Shown: positions 28,561-37,360 of the stretch, piece after piece
Layout of the letters: each line of letters opens with the position of its first letter
Position numbering within the stretch: position 1 is the first letter of the stretch
Source of the DNA: Anatilimnocola aggregata
Lineage (GTDB): Bacteria; Planctomycetota; Planctomycetia; Pirellulales; Pirellulaceae
Assembly: GCF_007747655.1 (NCBI RefSeq)
Contig: NZ_CP036274.1
Span: 7,440,001-7,504,000 of the forward strand
Length of the DNA stretch: 64,000 nucleotides
Reading direction: 5' to 3'
Notes under the pieces: generated by a model
Told to the model about the DNA's origin: nothing
Databases searched by the model: none
The model's input: the letters and a program-made list of their open reading frames with translations, nothing else
Translations under genes and position numbers: made by a program

Positions 28561-30071
28561 AACACACCTCCCGTCGTCAGCGCGCAGGTCAGTTCACGGT
28601 AAGACAGGAGATTGGGAGGAGGGATCGAGTGCGACTGCAGATGCGGATGATTGTCCAGCCGAAACCACCGCGTCGGCTCTTCCAGTCCCTGCTGCACGAG
28701 CAGCCGAATCGCATCGACGGCCAGAACGTCGATCTCCAGTGCCCGCTCAATCGCCGCAGTTAATGCAGCCAGCGAGATAGTCTCCAGCAGCCGCAAGGTT
28801 TTGATGAACTCCCGGCGGCCGTGTGCGCCGCCATCTGCTTCCAGACGCCGCCGGAGGAGATCGAAACAGTCCGGCAAGCCCCAGTTTTCCAGGGGTTTCG
28901 CGAAGTCCAAGCCCCCTGGCTTCCGCTCCAAGAGTGCCAGGTAATGCAGCGGGTTGTAATGGACCTGCTCCTTCGACCAGTCGCGTGGATGCTGGGCAAC
29001 CAACTTGTCGTTAACGACCAGCCGAACTTCCTCCAGGCCGCCAATTGCGGTCACTTTCTGATGAGCATACTGCGTCGGCACCGAGTAATCGTTGCCGTCG
29101 AAGCGAACCAAGGAAAGAGAGTTGGCCTGGGCCGGTTCGACTCGCCGCGCTTCAAAGCCCGACTTCGGCAGCGGCAACAACGCAGCCTGCTCCTCTGCCA
29201 ACAACGTGGCTTTGTTCGCCGGTTGTCCGCGTAACTGGCGTTCCAGATCTTCACAGCACTGCCGCTCGAGTTCGGCATTCAGCACTTCCAGGCTGCCGGT
29301 CCGTGGTACCGGCACCAGGAAGTTCCGCCGCGCGAAACCGATGAGGTTCTCCGTATGCCCCTTCTCCATCGGCCGTCGCACCAGGCAGAAGTGATGCTCA
29401 AACAGATAATGACTCTGCAGCCGTAGGAACTCACGCGTCGGCGTGTCACCCCGTTTCCCCACGAACCGGGCCACAGCAATCCGGCTGTTGTCGTAGCTGA
29501 TCCGGCGGGGCACGCCGCCGAAGAACTCAAAGGCCCGCTGATGGCCCGCTTGAAACGTCTCGGTGCATTCGCGAGGAAAGACCTGCACGAAGAACGCGTC
29601 GCTGTACGGCAACGACATGACGCAGTACGCGACTTTCGTCGGCATGCCTTGCAGCACCACCTCCGCTTCGCCGAAGTCGAACTGGGCTTCGCCCGGTTGA
29701 TGCGACAAGGGTAAGAACACCTCCGCCGTGGTCGTTCGCCACTCCCGCACGACCTCGCCGACCACCGTGATCCCGCCGGTGTAGCCATGCTCGGCACGCA
29801 GGCGGTCGAAGATCCGTTTAGTGGTGTGGCGCTGCTTGCGGGGCGCCGTTTTGTCCTGCTCCAGGATCTCGTGGATGATCGGCAGGAACGGATCGAGTTT
29901 GGGCCGCTCCCGGGGCAGACGTTGTCGATAACCGGGCGGCTCAGGGTGCTGCAGGATCTTTTCGAGGGTCTGCCAGTGAAGGGAAAATTCCCTGCAAACC
30001 GCTCGTTTGGATTTCTTCTCGGTCAGGACAAGACGACGGATTTCGGTCCAGTTATGCATATCTCGCAGCAT
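28557..30071 (-). CDS. istA: IS21 transposase IstA
   Basis: A 504-residue DDE transposase. It has an N-terminal helix-turn-helix (WTEIRRLVLTEKKSKRAVCREFSLHWQTLEKIL), a second DNA-binding region, and the RNase H-like core from about 110 to 290, with GEAQFDFGEAEV and later MEKGHTENLIGFARRNFLVP containing candidate DDE residues. The C-terminal beta part (VEPAQANSLSLVRFDGNDYSVP) is also typical of the family. No frameshift is seen. It is expressed with istB and starts about 110 bases inside the right IS end. Confidence 0.94.
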   Translation of the reverse strand: MLRDMHNWTEIRRLVLTEKKSKRAVCREFSLHWQTLEKILQHPEPPGYRQRLPRERPKLDPFLPIIHEILEQDKTAPRKQRHTTKRIFDRLRAEHGYTGGITVVGEVVREWRTTTAEVFLPLSHQPGEAQFDFGEAEVVLQGMPTKVAYCVMSLPYSDAFFVQVFPRECTETFQAGHQRAFEFFGGVPRRISYDNSRIAVARFVGKRGDTPTREFLRLQSHYLFEHHFCLVRRPMEKGHTENLIGFARRNFLVPVPRTGSLEVLNAELERQCCEDLERQLRGQPANKATLLAEEQAALLPLPKSGFEARRVEPAQANSLSLVRFDGNDYSVPTQYAHQKVTAIGGLEEVRLVVNDKLVAQHPRDWSKEQVHYNPLHYLALLERKPGGLDFAKPLENWGLPDCFDLLRRRLEADGGAHGRREFIKTLRLLETISLAALTAAIERALEIDVLAVDAIRLLVQQGLEEPTRWFRLDNHPHLQSHSIPPPNLLSYRELTCALTTGGVL

Positions 30072-30179
30072 GGGCTACGCTCGCGGATCGTAAGGCTTGA
30101 GACGCTGGGAAGCCTCAAATCTGCCTTACGGATTCTCACGAGCAGGGCTAGCGCTGCACTTTTCGACCGACCATCGGCT

Positions 30180-30214
30180 CCGCCGCGCGCTGCACTATTC
30201 GACCGTCGTTTACA
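30180..30214 (-). repeat. IS21 right inverted terminal repeat
   Basis: A 35-bp sequence that exactly complements 27586-27620 and ends in CA. The inner site at 30150-30169 is spaced 10 bases from it, unlike the left end where the two sites touch, giving the left-right asymmetry common in IS21 elements. Confidence 0.93.
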
Positions 30215-30912
30215 TCGTCCCGGAGAAATACTTCGATCAACTGGGCGCCGTGCTTGATTCTGTGCCGCCACTTCCCGGGGAAGAGGCGCTCTACGGCCAG
30301 TTTCGCGTGCTGCTCGATTCCGCGGAGAAAGATCCGGCGATCAAGAAGGCGCTGGTCGATGTTGCAGTCGAAACCGAGCGCGGAGTACTCGAACCCTTCT
30401 TCGAATGGAACCGAAATGGCCGCCCTGCGGGCAACGGCTGGCATCGCTCGACCAACAACGCGCGGTTTGGCTTCGATTATTTCAATCGCACGGGAACCGC
30501 CAAGTCGAACATGTTCGACAACAAACCGGAAGAGACACAGTATCTGTACACCGACAACGACTCGGCCGGTGGATCACTCGATGGCAACCAGAGCTACGAA
30601 GTTACTTTTGCCGCCGGGCAGGAACCACCGGTGAGTGGGTTCTGGTCGCTGACACTCTATAATGAGCAGCACTTCTTCCATCCCAACGACTTGAAGCGCT
30701 ACTCGTTGGGCACGAAGAACAAGAACCTCAAGCGCAACTCCGATGGTTCGCTCACGCTCTACGTCAACAAGGCTTCTCCGGGCAAGGACAAGGAATCAAA
30801 CTGGCTGCCGGCTCCAGGGGGTCATTTTTCTCTGTACATTCGCGCCTATTGGGGCCAAAAAGGCATCCTCGATGGATCATGGAAACCGCCCGTCATTCGA
30901 AAGGTGAAATAG
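30215..30912 (+). pseudogene. C-terminal part of a DUF1254/DUF1214 protein
   Basis: About 232 codons that continue an open frame read out of the IS right end. [54 protein letters not shown], the [25 protein letters not shown] stretch, [15 protein letters not shown] and the C-terminal [20 protein letters not shown] are the DUF1214 half of the paired DUF1254-DUF1214 proteins, often annotated as exported cell-wall or lipid-related proteins. The DUF1254 half, signal peptide and promoter are absent, replaced by the IS. The hybrid frame begins at 30097 inside the IS, so a fused product is possible but probably not functional. Confidence 0.85.
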
Positions 30913-31391
30913 CGCATGATCGAAGTTACCCGGGTAACTTCGGAACACTGTCTTTGAGACCTCAACTCGCAAGTGCTTGTGCGATAGCGATTAGCGCCTT
31001 CGTCCGGTCGCCAAACGAACCCGATAAAAGTTCAATAGACGTCTGTCACCCCGACTTGAGCTTTTCACGGCTCGCAGCGGTTACTCGCGGAGAGCCGCTT
31101 TTCGTTGTGGGACAAGGGTTTGCAAGAATTGGCTCCTTGTTCAATCGACTGGTACCCGGAAGATCGATTTGGTATTACGGTAGCTGGAAGTTGAGGTGGC
31201 TTAATGGGATACGGAGTTCAAATCCCGCTTGAAGAGGCCGACTGATAAATTCGCGGATGTCAGTCTGGGGAGGCTCTGCACTTTCCGGTTGGGGCTCCAT
31301 TCATCGGCCTTTGCTCAGCCGACAACGGAACAACTCGGCAGTCAATTGCTACCGCACGTCATCGATCAAACACCCGTTGGGCGAGGAAATC
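30913..31391. other. Intergenic region with a 22-bp palindrome
   Basis: No gene is convincing in these 479 bases. A perfect 22-bp palindrome lies at 30921-30942 (CGAAGTTACCC and complement), nine bases after the DUF1214 stop. Near 31229 the string GTTCAAATCCC looks like a tRNA T-loop but no cloverleaf forms. The sequence CTCGCAAGTGCTTG near 30966 recurs at 38016 after another operon. The promoter of the C45 hydrolase must lie in this gap. Confidence 0.5.
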
Positions 31392-32465
31392 ATGTGTCTA
31401 AGAATTGAGAGAATTGCCACGTCGAGTCGTCTTTCAGCGTTGCTGATCGTGGCTGCTGTGGCAGCGGTTTTGTCGAGTTTGCACTATGCGGAAGCCTGCA
31501 CTCGCGCCATCTACTTCGGCAAGGAGGGGCAGACGGTTACCGGCCGGTCGATGGACTGGGTCGAGGATATGCACACCAATTTGTGGGTGTTCCCTCGTGG
31601 AATGAAACGCGATGGCGGCCTGGGGAAAGGGTCGCTGCAATGGACCAGCAAGTATGGCAGCGTCGTGGCCTCGGTTTACGAAGGCGGCAGCGCCGACGGC
31701 ATGAACGAGAAAGGGTTCGTTGCGAACTTGTTGTACCTGGCTGAGTCCGAGTACCCCGCAGCCGATGACAAGCGGCCGGGTGTTTGTATCACCGCCTGGG
31801 CTCAGTACCTGCTCGACAACTTCGCGACGGTCTCGGAGGCGGTTGCTGAGGTCGAGAAAGAAGCATTCCGCATCGTTCCCGTCGTGGCACCGAACGGAGC
31901 GAAGGGAACCGTCCACATGGCCATATCCGACCCCACTGGTGACTCGGCCATCTTTGAGTATGTGCAAGGTAAGCTGGTTATTCACCACGCCCGGGAACAC
32001 CAGGTCATGACGAACTCGCCAACCTACGACAAGCAACTCGCAATCAACGAATACTGGAAAGAGTTCGACGGAGCTGTGATGCTCCCGGGCACGGTCCGGG
32101 CTGCGGATCGCTTTGCACGGGCTTCGTATTACATCAACGCGTGCCAGCAGTCGGCGGATGCTCGTGAGGCAGTGGCCGCCGTGTTCAGTGTGATGCGAAA
32201 CGTCAGCGTTCCTCGCGGTATTCGCAAGCAAGGAGCGCCCAACGTTTCATCAACGATTTGGCGAACGGCGGCCGACCAGAAGAACCGCGTCTACTTCTAC
32301 GAAGACACTAACAGTCCGGGTGCCTTGTGGGTGAAGCTAGACAAAATTGACTTTCAAGCCAGTGCCGGCGTGCGTAAGTTGACTCTTGCCGGCAAGCTGG
32401 ATGTCGTCGGGGATCAGACGGCGAATTTTGCGCCGAGCGAACCGTTCAAGTTTCTTGCACCGTAA
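31392..32465 (+). CDS. Secreted C45/choloylglycine-type Ntn amidohydrolase
   Basis: A 357-residue linear-amide hydrolase of the choloylglycine/penicillin V acylase family. The signal peptide (SSRLSALLIVAAVAAVLSSLHYAEA) is followed directly by Cys36, so signal removal would expose the catalytic N-terminal Cys, as in secreted members of this family. The mature start CTRAIYFGKEGQTVTGRSMDW contains the Arg and Asp positions expected, and GMNEKGFVANLLYL, AISDPTGDSAIFEYVQGK and VMTNSPTYDKQL are the later family blocks. It may act on bile-salt-like, N-acyl homoserine lactone or beta-lactam amides. GAGGAAA precedes ATG 31392. It is convergent with the sigma-54 regulator. Confidence 0.9.
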   Translation: MCLRIERIATSSRLSALLIVAAVAAVLSSLHYAEACTRAIYFGKEGQTVTGRSMDWVEDMHTNLWVFPRGMKRDGGLGKGSLQWTSKYGSVVASVYEGGSADGMNEKGFVANLLYLAESEYPAADDKRPGVCITAWAQYLLDNFATVSEAVAEVEKEAFRIVPVVAPNGAKGTVHMAISDPTGDSAIFEYVQGKLVIHHAREHQVMTNSPTYDKQLAINEYWKEFDGAVMLPGTVRAADRFARASYYINACQQSADAREAVAAVFSVMRNVSVPRGIRKQGAPNVSSTIWRTAADQKNRVYFYEDTNSPGALWVKLDKIDFQASAGVRKLTLAGKLDVVGDQTANFAPSEPFKFLAP

Positions 32466-32568
32466 CTATTACCCGAAACACAAATCATTTTGCGATAAGA
32501 AGTTCAAGACAGGGTTGCCGTAAGGTGCAAGTTGTGCGGCAACTTGGATGGCTTGGCACGGTCAAGGT

Positions 32569-34185
32569 TCATGCATTCTTGATACCGAGGGACTTGATTC
32601 GGGAGTTGAGTGTTGTCGGTTTGACTCCCAGCAGCGCCGCTGCCCCATTGGCTCCGTAGACCTTGCCGTGACATTTCGACAGCGCGGCTTGGATGTTCGC
32701 GGCTTCAAGCGATCGCAGTTCCTCGTCGGTCAGAATGCGTTGAGGCGAAGGAGATTCTGAAAGCTCAGATTGCCGCTTTGCGGCAGTCGTCGGTAAATCA
32801 AATCGCAAGCGACCGTCAGCGGCAACGATACATGCCCTTTCCAATGAGTGTTGCAGTTCGCGCACGTTTCCGGGCCAGTCGTAGCGCTGAAGCTCCTGGA
32901 CATTCGCCAGCGTCAGTCGTGGGCGAGGGCGTCCCAATTGACGAGCAAACCGATTGAGAAAGTGCTCCGCGAGCAATGGGATGTCTTCCACTCGCTTTCG
33001 CAGCGGCGGCAGTTCCATTGGGAACACGCTCAGTCGATAGAATAGATCCTGTCGAAAGCGACCCGCCTCAGATTCGGCTCGCAGATTGCGATTGGTCGCG
33101 GCGATGATGCGAACGTCGATCTTGCGAGTTCGTTCCTCCCCGATTCGCTCAATCTCCCCTTCCTGTAGAACTCGCAACAACTTGGCCTGCATGTCTAGCG
33201 GTATCTCGCCGACCTCATCCAGAAACAACGTGCCGCCATCGGCCAGTTCAAACCGACCGGCCCGATCCCGCAGCGCGCCGGTGAACGCACCTTTGGCGTG
33301 TCCGAAGAATTCGCTTTCGTAGAGTTCTCGTGGAATCGCCGCGCAATTGACTTTGATCAAAGGTCGTTGGGCTCGACGGCTAAGACGGTGAATCTCACGG
33401 GCGACGACTTCTTTTCCCGTGCCACTCTCCCCGAGGATCAAGACAGCGGCATTGGTGGGCGCGACGAGTTCGATCTGACGAGTCACCGCTTGTAGCGCCG
33501 GCGCCTGTCCGATCAAGTCGCCAAACATTGCCGCCTGCTGCACTTCCTCGCGAAGATACTCATTCTCCTGTTCGAGCCGCTTCTTCAGCGAGTTGATCTC
33601 TTCCAAAGCGCGCGCATTGGCGATGGAAGCGGCGAGATGATCGGCAATCATTCGCAGCCACTCGAAACACGAGTCGCCTGGCCGTTCGCGAGCGAAGAGT
33701 CCAAGCACGCCCAGCACTTCCCCTCGGTGGATTAAGGGATGTCCGACGAACGATGTGATGCGCTCGGCAGCGATCCAGTCCGGTGCGGCAACCCAAACTT
33801 GGTCTTGTTCCACGTTCGCGACTTCGAGCGACTGTCCCGTGGCAGCGATTTGCCCGACCTTTCGCACGCCGATGGGAAAACGACGAAATGCTCCATCGAG
33901 TCGTTGCCAATTCGCATTCGTGTCGGTGACCGATCTGCCGGAACTTGCCACCAGATGTAAGCAGCGTTCTCGGTTTGAGCACTCACTCGCCAAACGGCAG
34001 GCCGAACAATCGTTGGGCAGAGGCGGCTGTGTGAGCCAAATGCGAACGAGCGCCACCGAGGACGCTTCCGACAATCGCTGAACCGCCAGCGGAAGTAGTT
34101 CTGAGAATTGGTGGAGCGACGCGAGTTCGAGGAGGAGCCGTTTGGGATCACCGACGATTCCGGAACTTAGATGTTGGTTTGCCAT
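32569..34185 (-). CDS. Sigma-54-dependent activator with GAF domain and Cys cluster
   Basis: A 538-residue enhancer-binding protein. The N-terminal GAF-type sensor (about 1-190) carries a four-Cys cluster, [16 protein letters not shown] (CxxC-x5-C-x5-C), and ends in a coiled coil. The AAA+ domain follows with Walker A GESGTGKE, the sigma-54 contact loop KGAFTGAL, Walker [12 protein letters not shown] and the R-finger region. The Fis-type helix-turn-helix is at the end ([41 protein letters not shown]). The layout is that of NorR/FhlA-type sensors. It is divergent from the operon at 34413 with a palindrome between them, so that operon is its likely target. ATG 34185 is chosen; an upstream start at 34212 is possible. 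Confidence 0.92.
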   Translation of the reverse strand: MANQHLSSGIVGDPKRLLLELASLHQFSELLPLAVQRLSEASSVALVRIWLTQPPLPNDCSACRLASECSNRERCLHLVASSGRSVTDTNANWQRLDGAFRRFPIGVRKVGQIAATGQSLEVANVEQDQVWVAAPDWIAAERITSFVGHPLIHRGEVLGVLGLFARERPGDSCFEWLRMIADHLAASIANARALEEINSLKKRLEQENEYLREEVQQAAMFGDLIGQAPALQAVTRQIELVAPTNAAVLILGESGTGKEVVAREIHRLSRRAQRPLIKVNCAAIPRELYESEFFGHAKGAFTGALRDRAGRFELADGGTLFLDEVGEIPLDMQAKLLRVLQEGEIERIGEERTRKIDVRIIAATNRNLRAESEAGRFRQDLFYRLSVFPMELPPLRKRVEDIPLLAEHFLNRFARQLGRPRPRLTLANVQELQRYDWPGNVRELQHSLERACIVAADGRLRFDLPTTAAKRQSELSESPSPQRILTDEELRSLEAANIQAALSKCHGKVYGANGAAALLGVKPTTLNSRIKSLGIKNA

Positions 34186-34214
34186 ACGGCCATTGTGACG
34201 AAATCTCGTCAACC

Positions 34215-34252
34215 ATCAACGAGATATCGGTGAACAACGATATCTCGTTGAT
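34215..34252. promoter_or_regulatory. Palindromic upstream activator site
   Basis: ATCAACGAGATATC (34215-34228) and its exact complement (34239-34252) form 14-bp arms separated by 10 bases. A further half-site, ATCTCGT, lies at 34203-34209. It stands between the sigma-54 activator gene and the operon it faces, about 70-105 bases upstream of a -24/-12-like element, the right place for an enhancer-type site bound by the activator and perhaps for autorepression. Confidence 0.65.
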
Positions 34253-34318
34253 CTGTCTGGTTGGCCAATATGTTCGTAAGTCATTGCAATAAAGCGACTT
34301 GTAGCAATCCGGCGAGTG

Positions 34319-34334
34319 TGGCACGGAAAGTGAC
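34319..34334 (+). promoter_or_regulatory. Candidate sigma-54 (-24/-12) promoter
   Basis: TGGCACGGAAAGTGAC matches the sigma-54 consensus well at the -24 box (TGGCACG) and weakly at -12, where GA replaces the invariant GC. It would start transcription near 34346, about 67 bases before the first gene of the operon. The presence of a GAFTGA-bearing activator next door is the main reason to consider it. Confidence 0.4.
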
Positions 34335-34412
34335 TTGTATGTCCCATCGGCCGCTGAACTGCTCGGCTGGCCAAAGAGGTCCATCAAATTCCGTTCTCGA
34401 AAGGTTTTGCAC

Positions 34413-35000
34413 ATGTCACGAATTCACCAGATCGTCCCTGAATCAGCTACCGGAAAAGCCAAGGAGCTGCTCGATGCCGTGAAGGGCAAGCTGGGATTGG
34501 TTCCCAACATGACCCGCGCGATGGCCAACGCTCCAGCGGTCCTGGAAGGTTATCTCTCGCTCAGCGGCGCGCTGGGCAAAGGAGCGCTGTCGGCGAAAGA
34601 TCGCGAGCGGATCGCACTCGCCGTGGGGCAAGCAAACGGCTGTGAGTATTGCCTCGCCGCACATTCGACAATCGGCAAGATGGTCGGACTCACCGCAGAT
34701 CAGATTTTGGATAGCCGCCGTGGGACATCCGTCGAATCGAAGTCCGCGGCGATTGTCCAGTTCGCTCGGCAGGTGTTGGACAAACAGGGACGCTTGAGTG
34801 ACGCGGACCTTGCGGACGCTCGCATCGCGGGTCTTGACGATGCAGCCATTGCCGAAGTCGTGGGCAATGTCGCGCTGAACATCTTCACCAACTACTTCAA
34901 CCACGTTGCCGCGACGGACATTGATTTCCCGAAGGCCGAACCAATCGTCGATCACCATGAGGTTTGTGCAACGATCCCAGGTTGCGATGAAACTCGCTAA
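34413..35000 (+). CDS. AhpD-like peroxidase-related / carboxymuconolactone decarboxylase family protein
   Basis: A 195-residue protein of the AhpD/CMD superfamily. The redox motif CxxCxxxH is complete: Cys77, Cys80 and His84 in NGCEYCLAAHS, preceded by LSAKDRERIALAVGQA. Helices around it (AKELLDAVKGKLGLVPNMTRAMANAPAVLEGYLSLSGAL) match peroxidase-related enzymes of this group, which reduce hydroperoxides or serve as small thiol reductants. ATG 34413 has AAAGG upstream; the frame is open back to 34335. It is the first gene of a five-gene operon opposite a sigma-54 activator. A paralogue two genes downstream aligns position for position. Confidence 0.9.
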   Translation: MSRIHQIVPESATGKAKELLDAVKGKLGLVPNMTRAMANAPAVLEGYLSLSGALGKGALSAKDRERIALAVGQANGCEYCLAAHSTIGKMVGLTADQILDSRRGTSVESKSAAIVQFARQVLDKQGRLSDADLADARIAGLDDAAIAEVVGNVALNIFTNYFNHVAATDIDFPKAEPIVDHHEVCATIPGCDETR

Positions 35001-35072
35001 GCATTTTCAACGCTCCGTTCGCTGAGCATCTCATTAAGTAAAAACAAACTAAGCCCCTTGGAGAAAGAAGCC

Positions 35073-36035
35073 ATGAACCTGTTCCACAACTCCGTCGCCG
35101 TGCTGACTCTTACCACGATCATTGCGTATGGCTTGCCTGTCAAAGCCGCTGAGCCGCAATCACCGACGACGCAAGTGTTGCACCGTACGATCAAGGTCGA
35201 CAACCTGGATATCTTTTACCGAGAGGCCGGGCCCAAGGACGGCCCCACCATCCTGCTGCTGCATGGCTTCCCGACTTCTTCCCACATGTTCCGGAATCTG
35301 ATTCCGGCGTTGGCGGAGAAGTATCGCGTCGTTGCCCCGGATTACCCTGGCTTCGGCCATAGTTCGGCTCCGTCGGTCAACGAATTCGACTATACCTTCG
35401 ACAACCTGGCGAACGTGATCGAGAAGTTCACCGAGAAGGTCGGCCTGAAGACGTATTCGATCTACTTGATGGACTATGGCGCCCCCGTGGGGTTCCGTCT
35501 CGCTGCAAAGCACCCGGAGCGGGTCGAAACGCTGATCGTGCAGAACGGTAACGCCTACGACGAAGGAATCGACAACGCATTCTGGAAGCCGATCAAGGCG
35601 TACTGGAAGGACCGCAGCAAGGACAAGGGCGACGGCCTGCGTTCGCTTTTGACTCTCGATGCAACGAAGTGGCAGTACACCGCTGGTGTCCGCAATGTGG
35701 AAACGATTAGCCCGGACACCTGGGGACATGTGCAGCCCCTCTTGGATCGACCCGGCAATCAAGAGATTCAACTCGCTATGTTCTTCAGCTACGGCAGCAA
35801 CCCGCCGCTCTATCCGAAGTGGCAGGAATACTTCCGCAAGCACCAGCCACCGACGTTAATCGTCTGGGGCAAGAACGACCAAATCTTCCCTGCCGCCGGT
35901 GCATTTCCTTACAAGCGTGACCTGAAGAACTTGGAGTTTCACCTACTTGATACCGGGCATTTTGCCCTCGAAGAAGACGGAGCGGAAATCGCCACGCTGA
36001 TCCGTGGCTTCCTCGGCAAGCAACTCACCAAGTAG
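35073..36035 (+). CDS. Secreted alpha/beta hydrolase with Asp nucleophile (epoxide hydrolase / haloalkane dehalogenase type)
   Basis: A 320-residue alpha/beta-hydrolase with an N-terminal signal peptide (about residues 1-26). The oxyanion motif HGFP is at 64-67, and the nucleophile elbow reads YLMDYGAP with Asp134 where lipases and esterases have Ser. Asp at this place is the mark of haloalkane dehalogenases and epoxide hydrolases, which form an ester intermediate. The catalytic His is in [10 protein letters not shown] near residue 298. GGAGAAAG precedes ATG 35073. The gene lies 72 bases after the first AhpD-like gene. Detoxification of an epoxide or halogenated compound outside the cytoplasm is a fair guess; the substrate is unknown. 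Confidence 0.85.
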   Translation: MNLFHNSVAVLTLTTIIAYGLPVKAAEPQSPTTQVLHRTIKVDNLDIFYREAGPKDGPTILLLHGFPTSSHMFRNLIPALAEKYRVVAPDYPGFGHSSAPSVNEFDYTFDNLANVIEKFTEKVGLKTYSIYLMDYGAPVGFRLAAKHPERVETLIVQNGNAYDEGIDNAFWKPIKAYWKDRSKDKGDGLRSLLTLDATKWQYTAGVRNVETISPDTWGHVQPLLDRPGNQEIQLAMFFSYGSNPPLYPKWQEYFRKHQPPTLIVWGKNDQIFPAAGAFPYKRDLKNLEFHLLDTGHFALEEDGAEIATLIRGFLGKQLTK

Positions 36036-36163
36036 CCCCTCGATTCCATCTACAACCACACCAACAAGACCTGTCTGTTCTTTCCGAATCGGGTAAAGCT
36101 GAGCCGAGCATGTTGCTCGCCTCAGATCACCCAAATGTCCTTGAATTCCTCTGGAGAAGTTCC

Positions 36164-36748
36164 ATGCAACGCCTCATTTCCGTCAATCCTCAAGTCGCCA
36201 CCGGCCGCACGAAGGAACTGCTCGACACGGTGCAGCAAGCCTTTGGCATGATCCCCAACACTGCCAGGGTCATGGCGAACTCGCCCGCGGTACTCGACAG
36301 CTTCCTTGCCTTTAGTACGGCAATGGGTGGAGCCGGAATCGGCACAAAGCTGCACAACCAATTGAAGCTCACGACCAGCGAAACGAATTCCTGTAGTTAC
36401 TGCACGTCAATCCTGAGTGCCGTCGCTCCATCGGCGGGACTGACTGCCGACGACATTCTGGCAGGTCGCACCGGCAACTCCGAAGATCGCCGTACCAAGG
36501 CGGCGCTGGCGTTCGCAAGCGATGTGCTGGAAAGCCGGGGCAAGGTCAGTAACCAGCAACTCACAGCCGTTCGGGATCATGGTTTTGGCGATTCCGAAAT
36601 TGTCGAGATCGTCGCCAGTGTGGTGCTGGGCTGTTTCACCAACTTTCTCAACAACGTGGCCGATACCGATCTCGATATTCCGAAAGCCGAACCAGTCGAA
36701 GCCTGCGCGACTTCGACGTGCGGCACAGAAGCTTGCTCCGCTCATTAA
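36164..36748 (+). CDS. AhpD-like paralogue lacking the active-site His
   Basis: A 194-residue homologue of the protein at 34413. It keeps TGRTKELLDTVQQAFGMIPNTARVMANSPAVLDSFLAF and the two cysteines Cys77 and Cys80 (SCSYCTSIL), but position 84 is Leu, not His, so the proton relay of AhpD is gone. The general shape and length are unchanged. The C-terminus adds a Cys-rich tail (VEACATSTCGTEACSAH). It might act as a redox or metal-binding partner, or form mixed oligomers with its paralogue. GGAGAAG stands before ATG 36164. It is the third gene of the operon, 128 bases after the hydrolase. Confidence 0.85.
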   Translation: MQRLISVNPQVATGRTKELLDTVQQAFGMIPNTARVMANSPAVLDSFLAFSTAMGGAGIGTKLHNQLKLTTSETNSCSYCTSILSAVAPSAGLTADDILAGRTGNSEDRRTKAALAFASDVLESRGKVSNQQLTAVRDHGFGDSEIVEIVASVVLGCFTNFLNNVADTDLDIPKAEPVEACATSTCGTEACSAH

Positions 36749-36829
36749 CCATACGGACATTGACCGGATGCCTGACCTTCTTCAGGCATCCGGTTTACTT
36801 CGATCTCAGTTGATTACAAGGGAACTGCC

Positions 36830-37291
36830 ATGACGATCATTCGGCCGCCATTTACTTTGGAGACCGCAACGGCCAAGGTCCGAGCCGCAGAAGATGCGTG
36901 GAACAGTCGCGATCCGCAGCGAGTGTCGATGGCCTATTCGGAAGATTCGGAGTGGCGCAATCGGGACCGATTTCTGCGTGGTCGCGATCAGATTCGAGAG
37001 TTTCTGACAACCAAATGGGACCGAGAACTCGACTACCGCCTTACCAAGTCATTGTGGAGTTTCACAGAGAATCGAATCGCCGTCCGGTTTCAGTACGAAT
37101 ACCACAATGTCCACGGTCAGTGGTTTCGGGCTTATGGTAATGAACTGTGGGAGTTTGACGATGAGGGGCTGATGCTGCGTCGAGAGGCGAGCATCAACGA
37201 CCTGACGATCCAAGTCGCCGAACGCAAGTTTCACTGGCCCGCTCCGGGGCCACGACCTGCGGACGACTCGGGGATTCCCACCGTTCGATGA
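36830..37291 (+). CDS. DUF1348 (NTF2/SnoaL-like) protein
   Basis: A 153-residue protein of the DUF1348 family with an NTF2-like cone fold. Characteristic strings are [77 protein letters not shown] and [18 protein letters not shown]2-like domains form a pocket for small hydrophobic ligands and include isomerases, cyclases and dehydratases, but the function of DUF1348 itself is not established. It is the fourth gene of the operon, 81 bases after the AhpD paralogue. The length is normal for the family. Confidence 0.9.
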   Translation: MTIIRPPFTLETATAKVRAAEDAWNSRDPQRVSMAYSEDSEWRNRDRFLRGRDQIREFLTTKWDRELDYRLTKSLWSFTENRIAVRFQYEYHNVHGQWFRAYGNELWEFDDEGLMLRREASINDLTIQVAERKFHWPAPGPRPADDSGIPTVR

Positions 37292-37360
37292 AAACAGCGC
37301 ACCCTGTCATTCGGTAAGCGGTCCTCGCAACGAATCACCAAGAAACAAAGGCATCTTTCC

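Larger units (their letters stand above)
27586..30214 (-). mobile_element. IS21-family insertion sequence, 2629 bp
   Basis: A complete-looking IS21-type element: istA and istB in the usual overlapping order on the minus strand, bounded by perfect 35-bp inverted ends starting TGTAAACGACGG. Inside each end is a second 20-bp site (27618-27637 and 30150-30169, CGGTYGAAAAGTG core) related to the outer end, as expected for the multiple transposase sites of this family. The flanks (CCGGA on the left, TCGTC on the right) show no target duplication. The left flank is an integrase fragment and the right flank is part of a different gene, so the IS sits at a rearrangement junction. Confidence 0.93.

Noticed and set aside
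27586-30214. Composite transposon made of the IS21 and a second copy
   Set aside because: Only one IS21 copy is present in the window. The deletion-junction explanation requires a lost copy and remains an inference.
31190-31250. tRNA-like segment (GTTCAAATCCC) in the gap before the C45 hydrolase
   Set aside because: Only a T-loop-like string is present. No acceptor, D or anticodon stems could be paired around it.
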